Part shown: positions 24,301 to 38,158 of the stretch, in pieces
Position numbering within the stretch: position 1 is the first letter of the stretch
How the letters are laid out: each line of letters begins with the position of its first letter
Source of the DNA: Sinonovacula constricta
Taxonomy: Eukaryota; Mollusca; Bivalvia; Cardiida; Solecurtidae
Direction: 5' to 3'
DNA length: 64,000 nucleotides
Assembly: GCA_007844125.1 (NCBI GenBank)
Contig: CM017555.1
Span: 19,650,585-19,714,584 of the forward strand
Made by a program: the position numbers and the translations under genes
The notes under the pieces: generated by a model
The model's input: the letters and a program-made list of their open reading frames with translations, nothing else
What the model was told of the DNA's origin: nothing
The model's database searches: none

Positions 24301-25837
24301 CATCCACAACACCCTGCCCCCTTTGACTCGCCACTTCCACAACTCCCTGCCCTGCCACATCCACAACACCCTGCCCAATTAGACCTGCTACATCCACAAC
24401 ACCCTGCCCACTTAGAACTGCCACATCCACAACACCCTGCCCACTTAGACCTGCTACATCCACAACACCCTGCCCACTTTGACCTGCTACATTCACACCA
24501 CCCTGCCCACTTTGACCTGCCACATCCACAACCTCCTGCCCTGCCACATCCACACCCCCTTGCCCTGCCACATCCACAACACCCTGCCCACTTTGACCTG
24601 CCACATCCACAACACCCTGCCACATCCACAACACCCTGCCACATCCACAACACCCTGCCACATCCACAACACCCTGACCTGCCACATCCACAACACCTTG
24701 CCACATCCACAACACCCTGCCACATCCACAACACCCTGCCCTGCCACCACATCCACAACACCCTGCCACATCCACAACACCCTGACCTGCCACATCCACA
24801 ACACCCTGCTCTGCCACATCCACAACACCTTGCCACATCCACAACACCCTGCCCTGCAACATCCACAACACCCTGTCCTGCCACATCCACAACTCCCTGC
24901 CATATCCACAACACCCTGACCTGCCACATCCACAACACCCTGCTCTGCCACATCCACAACACCTTGCCACATCCACAACACCCTGCCCTGCAACATCCAC
25001 AACACCCTGTCCTGCCACATCCACAACTCCCTGCCACATCCACAACACCCTGCCCTGCCACCACATCCACAACACCCTGCCACATCCACAACACCCTGAC
25101 CTGCCACATCCACAACACCCTGCTCTGCCACATCCACAACACCTTGCCACATCCACAACACCCTGCCCTGCAACATCCACAACACCCTGTCCTGCCACAT
25201 CCACAACTCCCTGCCATATCCACAACACCCTGCCATGCCACATCCACAACACCCTGCCCTCCCACATTCACAACACCCTGCCCAATTAGAACTGCCACAT
25301 CCACAATGCTCTGCCACATCCACAACACCCTGCCCTGCCATATCCACAACACCCTGTCCTGCCACATCCACAACACCCTGTCCTGCAACATCCACAACAC
25401 CCAGCCCACTTAGACCTGCTACATCTATAACACCATTTGTTCTCTTCCTTGCTCACTTAGACTGATTTCACTTTACATATACTTGTTCCTGTAAACAATA
25501 AGTGGCAAATCATCATCAACATCATCAAAATCATCATCATGTTTCCACTCATCATTAACTTCATCATCGCCATGTTTACAATCATCATCAAGTTCATCAT
25601 CATCATGTTTACAATAATTAACTTCATCATCATCATGTTACCAATCATCAAAAACTTCATCCTCATGTTTACAATCATCAACAACTTCATCATGTTTACA
25701 ATCATCATCCACCTCATCACTTTCTACTTAAGAGTCATACCCTGGATCAAAGTAATTTTCATTAGGCTTAAGAGGCGCATCCTCTCTGACAGTCATGACA
25801 TCACTAGAATGATTGTGCTTGTTATGGTTTAAAAAAA

Positions 25838-25923
<86 letters not shown>

Positions 25924-28900
25924 CAGTATATACATGTAGGTACACATTTATTGATTTTTTAACTTAATGCATGAAAACTTAAGCTTACCTTTACTGTTTT
26001 ATATAACCTTAAGTCAGTTACAATAGTTTTGCACAATAATGTTGTCTATATTATCTTAGCAAAACTATTGTAACTTAAGTTACAATAGTTTTGCACAAAC
26101 TAAATTATGAGTTTCAGTTACAATAGTTTTGCCATTTTGCAATATCTCAGTCAATTTTCAAAATTTTGCCAAATAAATCAAAGGGAATATGTAATCCATA
26201 TTTTTTAATAGAAATATCACAAAAAGTGATTTTCTGAAAAAATGTTAGTTACAATAGTTTTGCACCAAGCCCTCGGTATGATCATGCTACCTAGTGCAAC
26301 ACTTAATTAGAATTTTTAAACTTCATTCCACCATTTGTTATGTCAATTAGTCATGTATGTACAATTAATGCTGTCATTTATTGTAATCTTTAAAATAAAT
26401 ACCTTGATTTTAAAACACATTCATAAGCACATTTTAAAAACAATTAAAATAAACATACCCAGGATTAACAGCACTTTTAGAACACAAACATACTCTGGTT
26501 ATTAGTTTGCAAACCCAATCATGCTGCATTTTGCTTTGTTTTTAGCTCACCTGATCACAATGTGCTTTAGGTGAGCATGTCTGATCCCTTCTTGTCTGCT
26601 GTCTATCAACAGTCATCAACAGTTTGCTTGTGAACACTGTTGAGGCTTAAATTTTACCAGTCTTTACCAAACTTGGCCAGAATGTTTGTATGGCTTTTAA
26701 ACTGGGTTTTATCCGGCACAACAAGTAGATTCCTGTAAAAAACTTGTCAACACACAAGAGGGCATTAAACTGGATCAGAATGTGCATAAAATTATGGTTT
26801 ACTGAAAACTTCAGGTAACAAAGTATATTGCTTCAGGCCTAACAGACAGCTGATTGGGGTCTACACTGTTTGCCTTTGCCAATGCAGTTAGAGCAAATCA
26901 TATTTTAATCTTGAATTTATACTCTTTTACACTGTTGATTACATTAACCTTTTCACAGGCTCATATGACTTAAGGCCACTTGAGTCAATATAATATCAGG
27001 CCAGTTATTGGTTAGAAATTTGAAAACAGAAGTTCCAATTTCCCTAGACACCATACTTTACTACAAATAGAATGAAAAGGAATTTGTTTAAATATTGTTT
27101 AATTAAAGCCAATTTATCATTTTTGTAGATTTTTAATCTGTTGACTTTATTTTAAATATACAGTGCTATTGGTTACTTTTGCATAGTATTTTATAAATTG
27201 CATAAACAGTACAGAAAATCATTCCATGGTTGTTTCTACATTATCCAAGTAATCAGAAGTTTTCAGGCCAAAGTATCATATTTTTTATTCAAACAAATGA
27301 GTAAAATAGACATGAACATTTAAAAAAAAAAAATTATTGGTGGCCCCCGTGAAGTAGTGGTATACTCACCGTCTAGTAACTCCTCTGACTGCTTAGCCTC
27401 ACAGTGCATCGTTATGTCCCATTCAGGGCAGAGGAGTTAATGTGGAAAGGTTTACCAGCTGACTTGCATTGTGTCAGCTAACCTGCGGTGGTTCTACCCA
27501 GGCATTTGTTTGGAATCTTCTTGCACCAAAATAGCTGGATGTCACTGTAAAAATTATAATTGGTCGCTGCTATGTTCTTCAACAACAAAAAATCTTTGTT
27601 ACATAAAAAAATCATACGTTCTTGGCAGCAAGCCTGTTATGTTATGGGAAATGAACAGTAACTCTGCATATGATGCTAATTTCAGTCACAATACACACTT
27701 AGGAAAAATGTCCTATTGGGTATAAAGATGCTCTGCTCTTGGGTATAAACATGCTCTTCTTTAATATGGAAAGTTTTTTTAAAAGTAAAAAAAAGTAACA
27801 AAATGGACATAAGTTTTAAATTCAGCTAAACATATATTGTCCGCAATCTTCTTGCAGCTAAAATGTACAGTTGTTTGGGCATGTATAAGAATAACTGCAC
27901 TATATGTGTGATGAAGAAACATATGTTCAGCAATCTTAAATTTCAGTTAATTTAGTTGAGCGTGATACATAACCATTCAACAGCACCATTATGAATAAAA
28001 ACATTATACACATAGATGGTGACATCATTTGATTATAGTCATGTCTGGGCTATTTCACTTCACATGCAGAATATTTTATTTTCAGCAATTTATTATAGTA
28101 CTCCATGCCACTAATCTTGTGAAGGCTTTTATGCAGACTGGTCATTTAGTCAGATGTTGACATATTGAAAAAAGACTGTATTAAAACCATTTTAAAGATC
28201 TGGTCAGTTGCATTTTAAAGATCTGGTCAGTTGCATTTTAAAGATCTGGTAAATTGCATTTTAGAAATCTGGTCAAACAATGGCAAATATGCTTTTTTAG
28301 GATATGGTCATATGATGGTAAAAATGCATTTAAGTTGATAAATACCTTCATGCTATGAAATGTGCAATTTGTTTATTAAAAACTACTCACATGGACCTGT
28401 ATTGGATATCGATGAGCTTGCCTTTGTCAATCCTAAATATCATTGGTTATTTTATAGATAAAAAAGGAAGAGAGAGAAACAGTTAGTGCTAGAAGAGTTG
28501 ATTTTCCTATATATCAAACTTCATGTTTGTTTAGCTTAGAACCAAGAAAGTTTCATTCACAATATTTGTACATAGATGATGTTGATAATATCTATTTATC
28601 CAGTTCGTTGTTTATTTCTAATTTAGTATTTGCAAAGATAATATAATTATTAAAACTGTCTTGGATTTTATCCTTGCCGATGAGAGAATGTTTGTACTTG
28701 TATAAAATATTTGAATACCTTAAAATTAAAATAGCCATTTTTATATGAAGAAAGTAGGTATATCTTGTCTGTGAAAATCAGAAACTGTCATACACTTGAA
28801 AAGAAGCTAGGAGAGTTTGTGGTTATGGGATAGAATCATGAAGTTGTATATCCATTGACTTCTTGTTCTCTCGTCATGTTTGTTTGAGTCAATTTACAAA

Positions 28901-31900
28901 CGTATCTTATCTGCAATTTCTAAAGGTTACTTTACTTCATCTTGTTAATATAACTACAATTTCTAGAAGTAACTTACCTAAAATTCTACAGCTAGATGCT
29001 CCGGATTTAAAGTGCATGAGTCTTTTTTTACAAAAAGTCTACTTACAATGTTTCTTTGCCTTACTGAAAATAAAAAGTAAATCATTCTTTACACTTGGAT
29101 TATTTTATAATGTCCAAGGCTTGAACATCCTTTCAGAGGCTGTCCGTGAGTCAGGTGCCTGCATAAAAAAATCAGCCAACTTGGTTATTTTGGCTTTTTT
29201 TCACCCCGTTTATTGTGTGTAAAAGTAAAAAAATACCCCCTGCATATATGATAACAATAATTCTTAGCTAGTCTTCAATTTGTCTTGCAGGGTGTGGTGA
29301 AAGGTGTGCTGCTAGTGACTCCAAATGCTGTGATGTTCGACCCTGACGTGTCTGACCCCCTTGTACTTGAGCGTGGTCACGAGAGATATGGTCTCATAGC
29401 TCCCATGGATCTTATCATTAGTGCAGCCATGTACCACGACATATCCGCCATGAAACATAAAGGCATGAAAAGGTGCAGAATTTTTCATGTGATTGTTAAT
29501 TATATCCTTTTTGTTGTACTATTTGACAATAAAACACCAAATTCAACATGGTATTTACCTTGTAGCTCCAATTTTTTAAAGAAAACTAGCTATTGTCATG
29601 GCCATTTCATCAGTGTTGGTTAAGTTAACATTTTTGTTAAGAACTATGCTTGAAAAAAGTGTTAAGATATTCACTTCTTTTAACACTACTTTTTACCCAA
29701 TAAGATTCCAGTATTTATGTTCTAAAAGAATGCTATCTTCATCATGAAGAGTTCATTTTGTGGTCTCTTAGAATAATTTAAAATACTGTCATTTGATTGG
29801 GTAAAGGATTGGGGCAAATTCTTTTAAGATGTACCATATATAGGTGGAATTTCGTTTTTTGTCATAAGAATGGATGAAAGGAACCTCTGCTCAACTGCTT
29901 CTTTTCTTTTTTTTTGCAGAGAGGATGGTTCACCTTACCCTAGGCCTGAGGTGTACCATGACAAAAATTGCCCAATGGCTAGACAGAAGTTGGAAGAGTC
30001 ACAGTCACAATCCAAGGGCCTAAACATCATTCCAGAAAGAATCCAGAACATTTTACGTAATCCACTTAACAAGTCTGACAGTGTGTGCTCCTGTGGCCAT
30101 GGTAGTATGGAGGTAGACTTTGGTGATTCGTTAGATGTTTTGGAAAGTCTTGAGAAACAAGTTGAAGATGCTGCTGATGAGCAGAATGGTGCAAATGATA
30201 CAAAGCAAAAGGGCATTGATGGTCATAAAAATAGTTCTTCAAATGAAAATGATGACGCTCATGGTAATGAAAAGGACAAAACTGGTTGTAATGAAAAAGA
30301 CAAAAATGGCGGTTATGAAAATGAAAAAGCTGGGGAAAAGGACAAAGGAGTAAATGGAAGTGTGAATGATGTTGATACTGATCAAATACCTGGAAAAGAA
30401 AGAAGACAGGAAGAAAGTAAAGATGCAAAAGTGGGTATTGATAAAGGCAAAGAAAGAGGCAACACTCTTGTGGGTGCAAGTGAAAGTGTTGAGATAAAGA
30501 AAAGTCCTGATAGTAAGCAAAGCAGTAAGAAACTTGTAAGTTTTTCATTAGATGGTCCTATTGACACGACCAGTAAGACAAACGAAGATTTGTCAAAGGA
30601 TGCTGCAAGAAAGGTTAATGATAAGTTGCATGGTGATAAAGATGACACAAACAAAGGTGTTCAGCATTCTCAGGTTACATTCAAGAAAGCTGAAAATGAA
30701 AGTAAAGCAGCTGATAAAGACATAGAAAAAACCAGTGATTCTGCAGAAACTGAACAAGACAAAGGGCAAAATGAAACTCGTATTGGCAACATTGTATATA
30801 TGCCTATAGAAACTGATGTTAATGGTGAATTTACAGCCAAAAGCCTTGAAGTTACAAAGACTACACTCAGCAAACTGAGTTCAGAGAAGTTTGAAAACCA
30901 GTCAAAGTCAGATACCGAGCTCGATGATGATGCTGGGAAGCAGCAACCTGAGACGGTATCCGGGCGAATACGTACCTCATCTTCGAGTTCACTTGGACCT
31001 TTTAGCCCAACTCCTCATATTAGTGCTTTTGTTAATTATGCCACAGGGTTCTTTCAGAAAACTCTATCTGATAACAATATCAAAGACATTACTGAAGCAA
31101 ATTTGGATCCACTACCACCATCAGCTCAGTCGGCACCGAAGACGGATGTACCAGTCGTGGCATCTGCTCCATTGCCAGGGAAACGGAAAGGAAAAATGAG
31201 CCGGCATGCCAAGTGGGCAGATGTTGAAGTGGAGAGTGCTGTGTCACTTGAAGAGAAAGGAGATCTACTTACCATGGATTATGACAGTAAGCTTTTTTTT
31301 CTTTTATTTGTCTATTTTTTATTATTTTTGTACATATTGTATATGTACCAGTATGTATTTAGTTAGTTGCTAAATGTGCCTAATTGTTATAAATTAACAG
31401 AAGTACAATGCATGAGATGTATTATGAGTAAATCAGTACAAAAGCAATATTCATGGTATATGCATCAACATTTTCATGATCCTTGATTGCAGGATTATGT
31501 CACCAGTGTTATTTATTAATATAGGACAAATAATTTAAACTACAAACACTGAGACCCTGGTAACTCAAACACTCACAGGTATGGCCTTACAGTTTGAGCA
31601 AGCTGGGAATCCTGAGAAACTTATTAATGTTTATGTAAACCATCTAGACCAGTGAATTATATGTTGAAAGTATTATTTTAGTTTTTATATTCTTCAAAGT
31701 GTGCTTATGAGTACCCCTTTAATTGGTTGTTAGCTTGACTTATTAAATAATATATCTTGTGTAATTGCAAATTTATTTATATAGTATTAAACAATTCTAA
31801 GAGTATTATTTTTGTATAAAATGTCCACAACCATTTTCATATAAAAATATGCACTTGCTATTAAACAGTGAATAAACATTAAATTTGTTTAGGCATATTA

Positions 31901-34900
31901 GATGACCAAATTTGTCAATGTATTATTTGTATTGCAATATTCTATTTCTATCTATATTTAATTGCATGCTTTTGAACTAAGCTTGCATAAATATGTATAA
32001 GCTTGTACAAGGTCTTTGGATAATTCTTTCTGGTTTTTTTTGTTTTTTTTGTTTGTTTTTTATAAAGGTGACAGTACTCTTAATTCTAAAGAGATATTAT
32101 GTTTCCTCTCTTGTGTGGGTATTTAGAAAAAGAGAAATGGAGAGTATCTAATTTGAATTACTTTGTTATATTTATTAGTAAACAAAATTTCACTTTTAAT
32201 TGAACCTTCTCAACTCTCTTCTGGATAAAACTGGTATTGATGAAATATCTTGGATCTATTTCCTCTTTTCATTTATGAGGTGAGGGCCAAGTGGTTAGTG
32301 TAACTACTGGTAGATCCTAAGCCCCTCACTGCATGGTTTTGACTCCCATTTCTCACTGACCTTTGGTGTGCCATTGGTTCTACCATGATGTTTGTCTGGA
32401 GTCTTCCTCCACCAATTATTAGCGTGATTTTCCAACTATGCCCATACTCATCACCTGTGATGTTAGAAAAATAAAAAAAATCATTTAATGGTACATGAGA
32501 ACACCTACACACAAGGGAGATAATGAAACTTTATAATTGAAAATACAAAAGGCATAGTAAATAGCCCAAGGACAAATATCTTATGTAAAGTTGGGTCTTG
32601 ACCGTGAACCAGCTTAATCCTTTTCCAAACATTTACCTGTGAGTCAGTAGACACAGTTAAAAAATTATGTAAAGAAAACAAACAGCCAGAAATATAATAT
32701 GATGTCAGTTTTGTACCCTGTATTGTGCTAACCTAATGCCTTTTCCATTTTAGTTGCAGGTAATACATGCTCTGTTTCTTGGAAATATTGTTGTAAGACT
32801 AAATGTGCTGTCATGGTTCAAGTCTTGGCTCTCAATGGTGCTTTGCATTAAGTTCTTATTTTTGCCTCTCCCTTTGTGCTAAAACATAACACCATTTGTG
32901 TTAGGAGTAACTTACATTCAACTTGTTTTAGGACAGGTCTGTGGCTACAAAGCTAAAGCATTTAAATTCTCAATCATGCACGGCATAGTTTGAAGTCCTC
33001 ACTGAGACAATACTTTTTATAAGATGAGGGCTTCAAGATGACCTGTGGTATGCTCATAGTTATTGTTTCATTGTTTTGTAACTTAAATTCAAAACACTGG
33101 AATAGTCTCACTAAACTTGAAACTGTAACAAAGTTTTCTACACATGCTTCTATGTATTCCAGTGGCTATGATTGTTTTGAACCCAAATGGTGTTGCGATT
33201 TACCCTTGTTTTTGTTATATTGAGTTGTTGTACTGAGCTTAGTCCCAAAATGATTGCAATGCAGCTTTATATCACCTTTTGCGCAAAGGTTCACAGGCCC
33301 TCCATGAGAAAAAATATACACCATACAAAAGCCACTAGGGAAAAAGTTGAAGAGTATACAGTACTGTATTTATAATTATTATACGTGTTTCTTGTCTGAT
33401 ATTTTTTTACTTCTTTTTTGTTAGCTCCTTTTAATGATACCCTTGTGCACATTAGCATCACTTATCCATTTGTTTGGGTCCTTTTTTGGCAAAACCTTCT
33501 TAGCTATTCAATTTAAACTTGGAATACTTTTTCGCTATCAAAATGGAACCTATTTCATAAAGGCAGGCAACCTTTTAATTTATTTTAGCATAGTTATGTC
33601 ATTTGTTCTACTTAGAATTGTCTGGTCCATTTCTTGTAAACCATATTTTTAAATTTATTTTACCTTAAACTTGTCAAACCTGTTCACTATCGAAGCAGAA
33701 CACGTCTCTAAAGGACAGGTAACCCTTTAATTATGTTTTTGCCCACCCACAGATTATTGTAATGTATGCGCTTTTGAATAACTTTGTAAAAGTTTCAATA
33801 ATTTATCTATCCAGCACTGAGGAAAGTTGAGAGAGCTGTGTAAGGACAAATGTTATATACTCTATATTGGTGTCATGTCAGGCTGTTGGTCTGTCTGTTG
33901 GTGGGTCCATCTGTAAACTAGTTTTGTCTGCACTACTTTTTAGTTACCCTCCAGATTTTGATGAAACTTTAGGGGACTTTCAGTAAGAAACCTAAACTAT
34001 GGCATGATTGTAGCTGATCAAATACCCTTTATACTGTAATATCTTTACAGTATCTGTGGCAGTATCTGGAGGTATTCATCACCCTAAATGATAATTCTCG
34101 TTATGTAGGATATATTTTCGTACAGTTGTTTTGACCATAAACAATTTCTAAAAGCATGTGGGAATGTTGTACATATTTTTATCCCAAGGTATTAAGTGTC
34201 TGTTTAGAAAATACACATTTTATAGTGTTGAAAAGAATTTTTGTTTATTAATACATTGTTCATGATTTAGGTCAATATTTATTAGATACCAAGATAAAAT
34301 TAGAATCGTTTCTATTTGTGTACACATTTGGAAAAACATGTTGCTAAAAACATTTTTTTTTTTTAAAGTTTTTATTATTTATTTTAGTAAAAGTATTTTA
34401 CATACAAGAAACTTGGAGTTTGGGGAATATACCCATGCCAGTGCTTTAAATTGCTAGATGACCGTAGCTCTTGACGCTACTTGATACATGTACCTAAAAG
34501 TTCAAAATATAAACATGTTGATAGTTTGATAAATTGCCTGCAATAGAAAGATTGATTGTTTGCCTTTGGAGTGGATTATTGTTATAATTTTGAATGATAA
34601 TTTGCCTGCAATAGAAAGATTGTTTGCCTTTGGAGTGGGTTGTTGTTATTATTTTGAATTCTGTTTACTTCTTTAAACATATGTCTGTAAGTATTGCAAT
34701 TGATTTTAAGCATATATTTATGCAAAAGTAAAAAAAAATTCACTTTGTATAATTGTATCATCCACAAAACAACAGGTGATTAAGTCCTAGAGTTCGAACA
34801 AAAAGAACCTACTTACTATTTATACTATCTCAAATATTATCTAAGAAGGGAGGCACTTTCTATTTTACCAATGTACCCCATTTTTTTGAGTATCCACACT

Positions 34901-37900
34901 ACTGTTCAGGTAAGAATTATGGGATATATTGCAACACAAAATCAGATCTGCTCCTCCAATCTGGAGATCTGCATACATTGGAAATATTTAAGTAATCTTC
35001 CTGAGAATGAACTTTTAGTTATGGTACCTAATATCTTTATCGAAAATATCTTGAATTATACCACATGTTTTGCCTTGACTTACATGAATAATGTTCTTAA
35101 CTTACATCATTTTGCAGAATTTGCTCGTAAGTCTACTGCCTACCCTGATCCACCACTGTACCTGTGTTTGAGGCTGGGAACACCGCAGAACAAGAGTCTC
35201 CAACACAACTACACCATTGAGTCCTATGGCAAGAGGCGCAAGAAGTCAGAATACTGGTTCTCCATTCCAAGAGAAAAGTAAGTTAATTTGTTATATTTAA
35301 GTCGTAAACTACCCCATTTGCTTATAAACCATAGGAGAGTGCCCATGGCCAAGCAATTAAGAGTTGCCGACTTGTAATTCCCCAGCCCCCCTTACCATGG
35401 GGGTTTGAGGTCACCTACAAATATTAAGGTATATGAAATTACATTAAACTATGGATTAATTATGGTTGTTTATTTTTACCAAGGGTGGATCATCTGTATG
35501 CCTTCTTTGTCCAATGGTCACCAGAGCTTTATGGCGATGAGGAAGATTTGACTGCCGAGAAACGTGGGTTTGTTGTTATCGATGAGGAAGATGATGATGA
35601 GGATATGGAGATGTTGGATGAACATTTTGGTCCTAACTCATCATTCCAGAAAGACTGGGAGGTAATATATATTTTAGTGCATATTTGAAGGCTTTGTTAC
35701 ACTTAGTAGCTTTCTGTTGACATTTTATACTTAATTTTGTTATTATTTACAAACAGTTATATAAATGGTAAATTTCATTTATTTTACATAGCTTTTCTGT
35801 CTCATGCATGACTATTTAAATACTACTTTTCATTTAATTTCATATCATATTACCCATAATAACTAAATACTTGCTATCAGTAAATAAAATGCATGTGTTC
35901 ACCTTTTCGTTCTAAGTTTTCTTATTTTCTTTTTGCCTTTCTTAAGTGCATTTACTACAATACTTTAGGCCCCTGATAATTTAGTCATATATGCTGAAAT
36001 TCAATGTTTATGATTTATATTTATTTCTTGTTATTTTAAAGTGTCTTTGTTACAATACTTTAGACATTACACAGAGACCAACAGGTAAATAAAATGATTT
36101 GGCCATTCTTTGTATGTATTCCTAGCAAAACACTCAAAATCCTTTCTGTGGCTAAGCTAGACTTGAGATAAAGATAAAGTGTGCAATATACATATCTTTT
36201 GTATTTAACCTATAATATGCTTCATATTTAAATCCAATACTTTTTTCTGATGTTTTGTTTGTTTGTTTGTTCTTATCTAACAACTGCATGAATAGAAAAC
36301 TAGATGTTTTAATAAAATAAAACATATCCTGATCAGCCAGCTCCTTCGATTGATCTGGGTCTACACTTCTGTGTAATTCTGGTCAGTTTATGCTTAGCAA
36401 GTTCTGAGATAAATTACAAAAATAATCTTCATCCATCAAACATTTACAGTTACATGATGTCAAACTCAAATTGCTACATTATTTATTTGAAATGCTTACA
36501 TTTTTTTATACAACCTTGTTAAACTGGCTGTTTGTGTAGTCTTGAAAGAATGATACCAAACTCTAAATGCATTTTCTGAATATATTTTGCTACTCTTTCC
36601 TATCAGAACATGAAATACATGGCTTAGAAAAAACCTATCACAACATGGCAACAAACATCCAGTTCCCAACCCTTAAATATTTGCATTTACAATAGCTTTT
36701 CTAATTCATTTGATACAATAAATAATTTAAAGTAACACAAAAAGAAAAGATTTCTTCTGGAAACTTCAGCTATAATGTGTAACCTGAAATTTGGTACAAA
36801 GCCCATAATAGATTTTAATAAAATAGCATCTACAAAACAAAGTAAGAAAAAGATGTTCAAACATTCTGATACTATTTGGGCATAAACCATAAGATTGCAA
36901 TCATGTAGAATATAAACGTGAAATTGTCAGTAAAATGTCTTTTCTTGAACATATTTATTTTGTTATTTCTAAATTATTGTAATAACAAATCCTCTTGTCA
37001 AAAATTAACGAGACTTCTCTATATTTCTACCATTAGATAATCCTTTTCCAAAAATATAATCTCCTTTTTATCTATGCTTTATAGAAGCAACATATATAAA
37101 AATCTTAACAAACTAAAAGCATTTGCACATTTTAGCAGTGTTTTCCCTCCACTTTTTAAGTGATTGGCCAAAGTAATAACAATATCATTGAAAGCTTTGC
37201 TGAAATTGTGCATCATTACTTGTCTGTTGTCAACTTGTGAAAACTCTTTATGCTACAGTTTTGATCCAGATTTCACTAAACTTACTCAGAATGTTTTAGA
37301 CAATGTTATACATGTTCCTAACTGGGTCACCTGGGGTCAAACAGTAGGTCACTATGTCAGATTGTAGAATAACCTTGTTAACACTAGGGATGGCCACATG
37401 TATGGCCTAATCTTCTAAAAACTTGGTCAGATTGTTTGTCTGCATGAAATCATGATTTTAATACTGGATCATATGGAGTTAAAAAGTAGGTCAGTAGTTG
37501 AAATCATTGAAGAGTCTTGTGAACACCCTAAAAAAAGTTACTTTATGCCTAATCTTCACAGAATATTTTCTGCATGGAGTCCTTGATAGGTTTATTTGTG
37601 CAAGGGTTTGTTAAGCTAATATCTTGAGATCACTGGAGGCCAATTATTACTTTTAGTCTTGAGATAAGAATTTTTTAAGCATACTAAAATCCATGGTTCT
37701 CAGTTGTGTGATTCAGGACCATCATTGCCCTATTGTTTCAGATGAAGTTACATTTTAATACAGGCACGAAGTAAAATAGTGTTTGAACATTCTTTTTTAC
37801 AGATGCATAAAAAAGTAATTTTTATTCTTTATAACAAAATTTTAATTGATGTATTTATTATTTAAGTCAATTTGGTTTTTGGTAAAGCTTATAATACACA

Positions 37901-38119
37901 TGAAAAAACAAAATCAAATGCAAACTTTACAAATTATATTATAGATATTTTCTCTATTGTGATCAGTTTTCTTGATTTTATTTGTTCCATTTCTAGGCTA
38001 AGGTCATAGAATTAAATCTAACTTCCATGTTTAATGTGATCAACTTAAGAGGTATATGCCTATCCTTTCCCAGAATTTCTTGAAAAATTACCTGTAGTCT
38101 AGGGTACACTTTATAAATG

Positions 38120-38158
<39 letters not shown>

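Larger units (their letters stand above)
22815..26279. mobile_element. Non-autonomous DNA transposon with 29-bp TIRs and GTAT target duplication
   Basis: The left end, 22819-22847, starts CGAGGGCTTGGTGCAAAACT. The right end, 26247-26275, is its exact reverse complement over 29 bases. GTAT flanks both sides (22815-22818 and 26276-26279). Eight copies of GTTACAATAGTTTTGC, one with a mismatch, lie near the ends in both orientations: 22831, 23016, 23069, 26017, 26059, 26079, 26117 and 26248; those at 26059 and 26079 form an inverted pair around TTAA. They look like transposase-binding sites. The interior holds a minisatellite, an ATCATCA-rich stretch and (TA)n, but no transposase frame. Four-base target duplications occur in several cut-and-paste superfamilies, so I do not assign one. 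Confidence 0.9.
21231..29290 (+). other. OXR1 intron (about 8 kb) carrying the TIR element and other repeats
   Basis: The first 1.6 kb is AT-rich with no feature I can name. Then come the 3,457-bp TIR element (22819-26275), a fragment of the bivalve repeat (26540-26790), a family B SINE (27342-27600) and a 23-bp tandem repeat (28188-28279). The open frame at 28863-29222 lacks splice support. Confidence 0.6.
31287..35117 (+). other. OXR1 intron
   Basis: It contains a diverged SINE (32275-32480), a 67-bp tandem duplication (34530-34660) and a short open stretch with a donor (34871-34909) that does not fit the reading frame. Nothing else is recognised. Confidence 0.5.

Noticed and set aside
24024..25413. 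Long open frames on both strands (up to 461 codons) across the minisatellite
   Set aside because: Every frame is open because the repeat unit lacks stop codons; mixed 19-, 24- and 33-bp periods shift the frame, and there is no splice or start support.
24030..25434. Resemblance to a CRISPR array (repeats with spacers)
   Set aside because: The spacers are themselves three recurring short sequences, the units are of unequal length, and the context is an animal intron.
34871..34909. Alternative OXR1 first exon (ATG, 13 codons, CAG|GTAAGA)
   Set aside because: It ends in phase 0 while the next exon (35118) needs phase 1; joining them gives an early stop. It could only be a leader.
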